A DNA stretch of 64,000 nucleotides from Diphasiastrum complanatum (Eukaryota > Streptophyta > Lycopodiopsida > Lycopodiales > Lycopodiaceae). Made by a program: the position numbers and the translations under genes. The stretch is from NCBI GenBank assembly GCA_029204225.1, contig CM055095.1, positions 36,481,078 to 36,545,077 of the forward strand. Direction: 5' to 3'. Positions 55,201 to 64,000 of this stretch are shown one piece after another (the first letter of the stretch is position 1; every line of letters starts with the position of its first letter). The notes under the pieces are model-generated. The model was not told where the DNA came from, did not search any database, and worked only from the letters and a program-made list of their open reading frames with translations.

Positions 55201-57699
55201 TCAAAGAGGTCGAGCTTACGACTTAATCATACAAAAATCGATTTATTGTCAAATACAACATCAAGTGTGAATTTTGCCGACTAAACACCATACACTTAGG
55301 ACTTCCAATCTTTGATGTTCACAATCTTAAGATGAGACAGTGTAATTAGCATACCGAGTGGCTTACTTATCGATAGATAGAACCATACCAACGCAACAAC
55401 ACTAAACAACCAAAATCGTATACTACCATGTCCAAACTCAATCAAAGTTATGCCATGTTAATGATACTAAGAGTGTTCAAAAGGTAAAATTAAATCTCAT
55501 AACTCAAAAGATCACAATTGAACGGGCTATCCAAACCATACTTCAAAAATTTGAGACATGTACCTTATGAGTGGGAGACAAGGAACTCCCAAGTCACGAA
55601 GCTTACTATAAGTCGACGTACCATGCCTTCATCTTCATGTAAAACCCAATAGTATATGTCACTTAAGCCTTGTAGGGGTTCTGCAAATTGCGATGGTAGA
55701 CCGGCTAATCATCACACCTTGCCACATCTACTGTAACGCAGAGGATACATCCACAGATCGTTCATTGGTTTCTGGGCAGACAGTACAGAGTGTGCTACAG
55801 AACTGTGAGTCGACAGAGACCACGTTGGGGATCGAACAGGCAGAAACGCTAGAGATCAGACAGCAGCGTTGTAACTCAAACGGTAGTAGAGAATGCGTAG
55901 GACTAGTCTGGACGTGGCCAATCAGCGTGCCCACAAATTGGTGTAGCGAGCAAGCAGGCTGCTCAGTGGACAGGCACAACGGTGGGTAGGAGTGCGACAA
56001 TAGCTGCACCAAACAAACTTCACTCCATATTCCGGCTCAGAACTCATAATTCCTCTTTTCTCAACATCTTATGGGATGTATGTCAGAATCAATATCGCCT
56101 TGCTTCATGTAACTTCACGCTCCAGCAATACGCCCATCAACCGAGCTGTTCTTTTGGGGGGGTTCCCAGAATTACTTCCTGCAGCCTTGACTCCTTCTCC
56201 TTGAACAGTTACTTCGGTATCCAATTCATTTACTAGCCTCTAAAGCTCCGCTTCCTCAGCTATCCATTTCTCGTACAATCACAATGCCCTCACGACCCAT
56301 TGCAAGACCCATTCTCTTCAGGAAGGGTTATCTCACAATCTCTCTTAATTCACGCCCTCACAATAAAAACTTCTCATCCTCTTCTTCACACAAAGGCAAA
56401 AGTTATCTCCTGTCTTCTCCCTCTCCCATCCTTCCACATTCATTCTCTCACGTGAATGCCAAAAGGTCTCCCTTTTATGGGCACCCTTTTGTAGGCAGCC
56501 TCCAATCCTCCCATTCACTATTCACCTTTCAAATCTTTTCATGTCATGCATCCCGCTTTGTACAAGGTCTTTAAATTGAGATTGGACTTGAAGTGGTTCC
56601 CCCTTTGTTTTGAAAAGATGTTTTGGGCCACTGGTACCGAGGTACCACTTGTGTGAGCCACTTTTTTTTTTTGCACTTGTGGTTGACATAAATAGCAAGT
56701 ACTTTACTTGATTGTCTTTTTTAATTGGCTAGTCCTCTTTGCTACTTGTGGTCAACCCCCTAACACTTTTAGGTAAGATATTTTTGTTATGCACTTTTGG
56801 CCTCCACTTGCATTTCCCATTTGCGTGTCCATGGCCCATTGTCAAGCCGTCGAGGTGATTTGTTTGTCGGGGTGCCATTTCGACTTGCACTGGAACTTGC
56901 TTATATTTTTGTTACAGTTCCCTTGACCCCGTCCCATAATTTTCGACCATTTGTTGCAAGTTGATTTTTCTCTTTGCCGTTTTTTTCGTGTACAGAGCCC
57001 GATTTTTCGTGCGAAAATATCGGCTAACACTTCCCAACAACTACGTTTCCTAAATTAATCCTATAGACCACTAAGTCTTACTCAACTAGTGGTATTCTAA
57101 CTTATACCTAAACCTAAGGTTCACTAAGGCTTGCCCAACTAGTGAATCCTACTAATCTAACTTTAACACCCAAAAGGGTTTGGAGATGAAGAACTTAGAG
57201 GCACTTAATACAATAAACATTCACATAAACATACCACTAAGTAAATAAAAATCCAATGAAAGGAGGCAAGAGAAGGCACGAGCACCTTCCCTCAAGCTAT
57301 GCACCTTCCAAAGGGGAACACAAAAGTGAGCGAAAGACTTATCAAATTGATAAAATGTAAGTACAATCACAATGTGTCAAAATACAAAGGAAGGGCACCT
57401 CTACTTATAGTAAGAGGTCCCACCATCATTCCCAAGTTATTCCTCTATGTAAGCTTAAAGGACTTCTAATCTTAAGTTTAACTTAAATTTAACTTACCAA
57501 TGTGAAAAATCATGCATCAACTACACATAGAAGATAAATACTCAATAAGAACTTGTCATAAACACTTAGATATCATATGCTACTCTCTTTGTCCGTACAA
57601 CAGCCATACAATATCCGTACTCACATGTGTGAACTCATATACATAAGAAAAATAACATTCCAAGATCTCACTATATCACCACCAAAATGCAAGAGTTGA
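55201..57699. other. No gene recognised
   Basis: The frame 55693-55989 (98 residues) and the frame 56284-56574 (Ser-rich, 96 residues) have no family signature. GGTACCGAGGTACC, a near-palindrome, lies at about 56633. The last 600 bp resemble LTR or leader sequence but have no identified ends. Confidence 0.35.
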
Positions 57700-57772
57700 T
57701 GTAGAAACTAAAAGAGATATCTTTCATAAGAATGAATGAGAGAAAAATGAGAGAGATGAATTTCTCCCACAC

Positions 57773-59248
57773 TTGTATGCTCATGCTAACATTGTTCAAA
57801 GTATTGCTATTCAAAAGACTTTGCCAAGTTTGATGGATCTTCAAGAGATCTTGATCAATGAGGAATATAGGCTTCAAGCAAGAGGTGGACCTACATCGAC
57901 ACTTCAAGAGGATGCTATGTTCACAAAGGGCAAATTCAAGGGCAAAACCAAAAGTAAGTGGTCTAAAGGGCAAGATCAAGTGGATGCTTCTTCAAGTGGC
58001 AAAAAGAATGATAGATCAAAGCTCAAGTGCTTCTATTGTGGCATCAAAGGACACTTTGCAAGTGAGTGCTACAAGAAGAAGAGAGATCAAGGAGACAAGC
58101 AAGGTAATCTTACTCTTGATGAGGATGGTTTGGATGTTCAAGATGCAAATGATGATGCTTTTGTGATGTCTTCATGTATGCTTGCTAATGATGGAGATCT
58201 AGATTCTTGGTGGATTGATAGTGGAACAAGTTCACACATGACCTTTCACAAAGAGTACTTCACTTCTTTGTTGGCATATGGAGATGACAAGAGGGTGATC
58301 TACATGGCCAATGATGGTGAGTGTGCAATCAAAGGTATTGGCACAATTCCTATTTCTCTCTCTACAAATAGGAATGATTATTTGGAGGATGTCTTGTCTA
58401 TTCCATCTATTACCAAGGATTTGCTTAGTGTGAGTCAAATGCTAAGTAAGGGCCTCAAGGTGGAGTTTGATGGAGATGCTTGTTTGATCAAAAGGAAGGA
58501 TGTCTTGATTAGAAAAGGTAAAAGACAAGGGAAGTTGTTCAAACTTGATGCTTGTGTTATTGCTAACCAAGTTGGATGTGTTGCAAGGGAGCAAATTTCT
58601 ATTCAAGAGGTTTGGTACAAAAGGATGGGACACCTCAACTTCAAGTCATTGGAGGTAATGGCAAGGAAGAAGGTTGTGATTGGTCTTCCAAGTTCCTTAA
58701 GTAATGACAAGCGTGTTTGTGAGTCTTGTGCTTTGTCTAAGTCACATAGACTACCTTATACTAGATCTATTTCTAGATCTACAAAGCCTTTTCAGCTTGT
58801 ACATTCGAATATTCATGGATTTACTACAATTAGCAATAGTGGAGCTAAGATGTATGTAACATTCATTGATGATTTTAGTAGATTTTGTTGGATCTATCTA
58901 CTAAAGAGCAAGGATGAAGTGTATGATGTCTTTGTCAAGTTCAAGAATGCAAGGGAGAACCAATTTTCCACAAAGATCAAGTGCTTGAGAGGTGACAATG
59001 GTGGTGAGTACATATCTAACAAGTTCAAGGCCTTTTGCGATGAGCATGGGATCAAGAGGGAGTATACAACATCAAGGACCCCACAACAAAATGGAGCGGC
59101 TGAAAGGAAGAATAGGACTTTATGTGAAAGTGCTAAAGCTATGAGGTTAAGTGCTAATCTTGACAAACCATTTTGGGATCAAGCTTTGTTGTGTGCCAAT
59201 TTCTTGTACAATGTCGAGCGCTATTTTGGATGGAAGGACACCTTTTGA
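57773..59248 (+). pseudogene. copia G gag end, protease and integrase
   Basis: 491 residues in one frame. The gag end is IQKTLPSLMDLQEILINEEY; the zinc knuckle is CFYCGIKGHFASEC (about residues 84-97); the protease active site is WWIDSGTSSHMTF; the pre-integrase HHCC is VWYKRMGHLNFKSL ... CESCALSK. The integrase core has VHSNIHG where HSD is expected, so the first catalytic Asp is Asn; the second (RGDNGGEYIS) and the Glu (QNGAAERKNR) are kept. The frame is lost near 59220. The ATG at 57773 is not the true start. Confidence 0.88.
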
Positions 59249-60090
59249 GATGCTATTCAAGAGGAGGCCAAGTGTCAACTTTCTAAGAACCTTTGGACGC
59301 ACATGCTATGTCAACATTACTCTTGATGATAGGACCAAGGAGGATCCATGTTCAAGAAGAGGTATTTTTGTTGGACATAGTAAGGTGAGCATAGCCTACA
59401 AGGTTTACATTCCTCCTACTAACAAAGTGATTGTTGGTAGAGATGTCATTTTTGATGAGGGGAACATTCCAAAGGTATCTTCAAGCATGATTTATGGTAG
59501 AGTGGATGGATCTAACATTCTTGATGTTGATGAGAAGGATCTTACTTTGGATGGTGGTGATGATGGACCTTCATCAAGTCAAAAGCCAAGGAGAACATCA
59601 AGAGAAAGACAAGTACCTTCAAGGCTCACATATGATCAAAAGGGTAAGCAAGTAGTTTTTGGAAATTATGTTGCTTTTCTAACCTCTTTGAATGAGCCTA
59701 CGAATGTAGATCAAGCAAGGAAAGAAGAGGAGTGGATCCAAGCAATGGATCTCGAGTATCAAGCTCTTATGAAGAATGGAACATGGAGATTGGTGGAGTT
59801 GCCTAAGGACAAGAAAGCTATTGGATGCAAATGGATCTTCAAGGTGAAGACAAACCAAGATGGATTTATCAACAAGTACAAGGCAAGGTTAGTGGCAAAA
59901 GGATATGCTCAACAACAAGGAACTGACTATGATGAGACCTTTGCACCCGTGGCAAAGATGGTAAGCATTCGAGTCATCATTTCACTTGCTACACTTTATA
60001 GATGGGATCTATGACAAATGGACATTTCAAATGCATTCTTGAATGGTGATCTTGAGGAGGAAGTGTACATGGAGCAACCCGAGAGCTACA
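59151..60090 (+). pseudogene. copia G integrase tail and reverse transcriptase start
   Basis: The frame to 60014 gives TPFEMLFKRRPSVNFLRTFG, GRDVIFDEGNIP, then IQAMDLEYQALMKNGTWRLV, GCKWIFKVKTNQDGFINKYK and ARLVAKGYAQQQGTDYDETF. A TGA stop replaces Trp/His at 60013, after which MDISNAFLNGDLEEEVYMEQ goes on until about 60090. Catalytic YVDD is absent. Confidence 0.87.
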
Positions 60091-63000
60091 TTTCATTTTT
60101 TTCACAGAGAATATAAAAAACAACTACTTTGTGGACCATCGTGTGAAGTCTAAATGTCAGATTTTTCTTGACATTGTACACATTTATAACTTACGAATTA
60201 TACACATATGTATGAATGTTGTATCTTTAGCATCCAACCAGCTATGGCTCCATCTAGTACGGCTATGGCTACCTCCCAACTAGTCTATCCTAAGGCTATT
60301 CCCATCTAGCAAGACATGGATGCACGGAGAGTACAAGCAAGGATAGGGTGAATATTCTGATGGTAAGATCCACTCTCTTTCTCTTTCTCTCTTGTTTTCT
60401 AACTACAACACAAGATTTAACCTAAAAGATAAAATCGTAATCCCAACCCTTAATCTAAGGCTTTCCCTTCTAGACTAAGATGGGCATCCTACCCTCAATC
60501 TAATTAACTTGGCAGTGATCCGTACATATGATGATACATACGATGTGAGGAAGAAAGCACACTTACAAAGGGAGAACAAAGAGGCAAAATGGGAAGATCC
60601 AACTTTTAGGAACAAGATTGCACACGAATGAATTCTCCTCTTCTTTGGAGGCCCTCACTCATACTTATAGGCAAGAGTGAGGGCCCATCAAAGATGGGCT
60701 TTTTGGGACAAACCCCCAAAAGGCCAAATATTCTAGTTTAAGCATTAAAACTAGAAATAATTGCAATATTCTTAAGTCTAAAGCTAACCGAACTTAAACC
60801 CTTACAATTATGTCGTAAAGGCCCAAGTTTAAAGGTTAAATCCTAGAGTTAACTGCCTCTTTCTCACATTTATACAACATGCAGAGACAAGAGGACTACC
60901 TTCTCGTGGGCTTACAATACATATGCCACAGAAGGAGCTACATATGTCGATATTATACTTTATGAACTAAATGCCCATATTAAGAACTAATTCTCATGGG
61001 ACTTTTATTACAAAAACTGGGACTTTTCAAGATGGCTAGAATATACTTTGGAATATCATCCTACAATGAACGTAAATCAAGCTACAAAATGAGATTTTCT
61101 TGGGCATTTACTTTCTGAATGCCACACTTGAAGACAATAGGCATCGTAATTTTAGATAAACACATGTTTAAATAAGAATGGAGTATCAGATGGGGACCCA
61201 CAGAACACCTCATCTGTCAACTTGGTTGTCCAACTACACAATCTATTCCAAGCTTAGAAACATGTTGTGACCCTTTTGGTAGAACGTACTGTACGTTCCG
61301 TATAGTACATTCCAGAACTGGGTCGGTATGTTTAAAAAATAAAATAAAAACCTTAAACTTGTTGGTCGCGATCTAATTAGTGAGCAAAACCTTAAACTTG
61401 TTGGCCGCAATCTAGTTTGTGAGCAGAATCATTGTGGTATAGCTTGGATCCCAACGCACTACAACCCTTTTTTTGTGGGCAGAATCTCTCCTAAGAAGTG
61501 GTTGTGTCTAACAGGCTTTTGAGTAACCAATTTGCTCTCTTTGTGTGGTTTCCAGACTGTAAAATAGGGTTTGAAAATAGATTTGCTATTTGTGGAAAGA
61601 CCATGGCTTTAAAAGACAACTCGATCTAATTTTTTGGTGTGATTTTGGTGTAGCGTTTCAAGTATAGTTAAGCAATAATCTCTTGAGCTTATGATACTAT
61701 TTTTGACAGTGACATTGATTGGTTAGATTTGTTGGAAGGCTAACATTTGGTAGCCTTTGTTACTTATGCATAATTGTGATAGCTAGAGTGGTAACCAATG
61801 TGAATTCTTAAGGAATCCTTGTTGTGTAAGGATTGGTACAAACCGGAGTACTTCTTTTGTTTTTGTTGGATCTTGATCCAATTCAAAAGGTGGGTTGGTT
61901 TGTGAATTTTATAACCGTAACGATGATATTTCTTATTTCACAGTCGTGATAATTGAGCTTTGCCGGTTTAAACCGTTAGCTGCAACTTTGGAAACCACCT
62001 TTTGTCTGGCACCCAAGGGTAGAAGTTAATTAATTTTCTTTATGTTATTAAGCCTTTTTCTTTCTGCCGTGCAAGTTTATTGTGATATAAGGGTGGTGTA
62101 AGATGGGGTTATAGTTCACACCCTTTAGTCTTTCATATTACATACTCCGATTGTGCTACATCCTTGAAATAGGAATTCCATTATGACAATGTAATGCGCC
62201 TTTGGGAGGTACTGTGGATGCACTATCTACCAAAGCACTTTCATATGTATATGTGTGTCGCCATACTCAAACTATATCATCAAAAAATCATGGATGAGAG
62301 CAAATGGAGTTCGATACATTACTTAAATTCATCAATGAGTTGAGTGGTCATATCAATCTGGACTCAACTTTGCGGGATGCATAAGCTTTGTGTATCTTTG
62401 CTAGCGAGGGGCTGCATGTATGCTGGAACTCCGCCTGCAATTGCAACTTTTGAAAATAAGGAGATCATCGAACTGTACCAAGATTCAGAGTTGACCATTT
62501 ACTGACGATTGTAGAATTGTTAACTGATTTTTTACCAATTTATTTTCTTGTCTAATTGATGTAAATATTGTCAATAAATCTTCAATTTGTGAAGCCTTTT
62601 GGGATATCGTTAATTGTTCCTAGTAATTTCAACTGACTTTTTCTTACAATCATTCGAAGTAACAATCTCTACCTTTGGAGATAGAAAGTTTCATCTGATA
62701 AAATAGACCTTTCGACTTAGTAGTAGAAGAATCACTGCATTTTTCCCGTTGCTCGCTTGTTCTAGGGGGGGGACCCAACAAATGAAAAAGAAATTTACGT
62801 GTATGCCTTTATATGGCATGATGCAAGTCCCTACGAGCTTTCCGTTTCTACAAAATGGAAAAATATTTTTTGTTGCAGCCTTGGTGTTTAAGGCAAACTG
62901 AATATTAAGCTCTTTTTTTACCAAAGCAATGCTATTGTAGGGATTAAAACTCTCGCATACTTGTACAACAACTGTAGACTGTGGAATAGCCATCACAATA

Positions 63001-63432
63001 TTTTATTGTGATGTAGGTACCACTTCTTTTGATAACCTTGTAGAGCAATCGTCAATTTGGTTTACAAACACTTGCAGATGTATTTTATGATTGTATCCAT
63101 GGATTCCTCTCAATATTGTTCTGGGAAGCACTGCCTAGCCATAGTAACTGAAGGTATGAAGGCATTCTCTAAGTCCTTGTGCATATTTGTTCGACAATGG
63201 AGCATGGATGTCTTGGTAAAAGTTCTACTCAGTGGTATAGTTATTGTAGACCCCAGTTTGTGTGAAAGCCAGAGGTGCCAACTTTTGTTGACCATTTCAA
63301 GGGCTGTGGATTACTTCCTTGATCATTACTTTCAAGGGCCTCTTGCCACTAGATGAAGTTCGAGGCTTTCAGGGGCTTGAGGATTTTGAATATTTATGGG
63401 TGGCCCTTGATGTTACCGGGTGATGATACCTT
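60091..63432. other. No gene recognised
   Basis: AT-rich sequence. A 39-bp duplication (CCTTAAACTTGTTGGTCGCG...) lies at 61351-61428. The ORFs at 62996-62691 (minus) and 63057-63356 (plus) have no signature I know. Confidence 0.4.
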
Positions 63433-63633
63433 TCAGAATTTAAATACTGCAAAGACTTGTTCGTCCATATATTCTCGTCTTTCATCAAGTGTAAGCACTT
63501 GACTTAGTTCGATCTCTAGGGACTCACTAATCTCAAGTACCAATTCTTGTGGTAATTGGTATATCAATAATGATGTGATGCTACTTAAGCCCTCAACTTG
63601 TACATAAGATTTCAATTTTCTTCCACAATCCAA
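63433..63633 (-). pseudogene. Possible Ty3/gypsy integrase C-terminal scrap
   Basis: 66 residues: LKSYVQVEGLSSITSLLIYQ, LPQELVLEIS, then VLTLDERREYMDEQVFAVFK. The layout (K-L-x-Y/P-Y ... LP.EL ... L-D-x-R) resembles the region after the gypsy integrase core. This is pattern resemblance only. Confidence 0.3.
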
Positions 63634-64000
63634 TTACCATCGCCAAAATTGCAAAACGAACATATCTGACTGGAATGTTTTCATGCTAACCCTAAAGCCA
63701 TCATCAACCCTCTGCCTCCACCTCCATCTTGCATCCTCCAATTTGAATTATCAAAAAGTAATCCATGAATACAGATTCAACATAGAACGCTCTACGTTTA
63801 CTCATTTGGTTAGAGACAAAAAAGCATCAATGACATCTAAAAATATTCTTTCTATAACCAGATGCCTAGTAGCCATCTTAATTGTGACATGATTGCCTTT
63901 TAGAAGATGAAAGACCTCACAAGTAATCAGTTGAACAAGTAAAAATATGGTTTTGAAATCAATGAAGTTATTTAGATCCTACTGATGTAAAAATCTTCAA
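63634..64000. other. No recognisable feature
   Basis: AT-rich end of the window; the 69-residue frame at 63683-63892 has no recognised motif. Confidence 0.35.

Larger units (their letters stand above)
57700..60090 (+). mobile_element. Ty1/copia element G, gag to start of reverse transcriptase
   Basis: An internal fragment of a copia element, with no LTR at either end. It opens within gag and stops 30 residues into the catalytic part of reverse transcriptase (MEQPESYIS), where unrelated sequence begins. Distinct in sequence from families A/C and E/F. Confidence 0.85.

Noticed and set aside
56284-56574. Ser-rich ORF resembling a plastid transit peptide
   Set aside because: It ends without any following domain and no splice donor of quality leads to one; composition alone is not enough.

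Overview
This window looks like nuclear DNA of a land plant with a large, repeat-swollen genome. The evidence is a plant-type aspartate aminotransferase gene with GT-AG introns, plus many Ty1/copia, Ty3/gypsy and LINE remnants that carry plant-style primer binding sites. The intron bloat and the style of the LINE would suit a fern or gymnosperm, but nothing here fixes the taxon. All calls were made by eye, without database searches.

Layout. 1-4401: minus-strand Ty1/copia element (LTR, primer site, almost full gag-pol with frameshifts) running off the left edge. 4402-8922: plus-strand L1-like LINE ending in a (TC)46 tail. 8938-11450: copia LTR and gag scraps. 11601-21824: the only host gene recognised, the first seven exons (263 codons) of an ASP3-like aspartate aminotransferase on the minus strand, with a peroxisomal PTS2-type motif in exon 1. 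Its 7.1-kb intron 2 holds a gypsy gag-protease scrap, a copia element and a second copia nested in that one. The exons for the C-terminal half are not seen, so the gene continues beyond the left edge or is broken.

22-25.5 kb: AT-rich repeats and LTR edges. 25.7-28.2 kb: a minus-strand gag-only element (TR-GAG type) whose stop codon overlaps a polypurine tract and the start of an LTR. 28.4-38.8 kb: two kinds of minisatellite, split by an apparently complete Ty3/gypsy element (30613-38219) with two LTRs of about 820 bp and a perfect 5-bp target duplication ATATG. That element has lost its capsid and most of pol. It carries instead a long unrecognised ORF and a leader crowded with copies of one 10-base motif in both orientations; this is the best candidate for something undescribed.

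39.0-41.9 kb: two LTR-like arms in inverted orientation around an 850-bp spacer. 41.9-47.8 kb: two copies of one copia family arranged head to head around a single LTR-like block. 47.8-57.7 kb: LTR, LINE and gypsy scraps, a 39-bp alternating tandem repeat and an unrecognised ORF pair. 57.7-60.1 kb: another copia gag-pol with a damaged integrase site. 60.1-64 kb: almost nothing recognisable.

The biology is that of nested selfish elements at different stages of decay around one conserved metabolic gene. No CRISPR array, operon, rRNA or convincing tRNA gene was seen.
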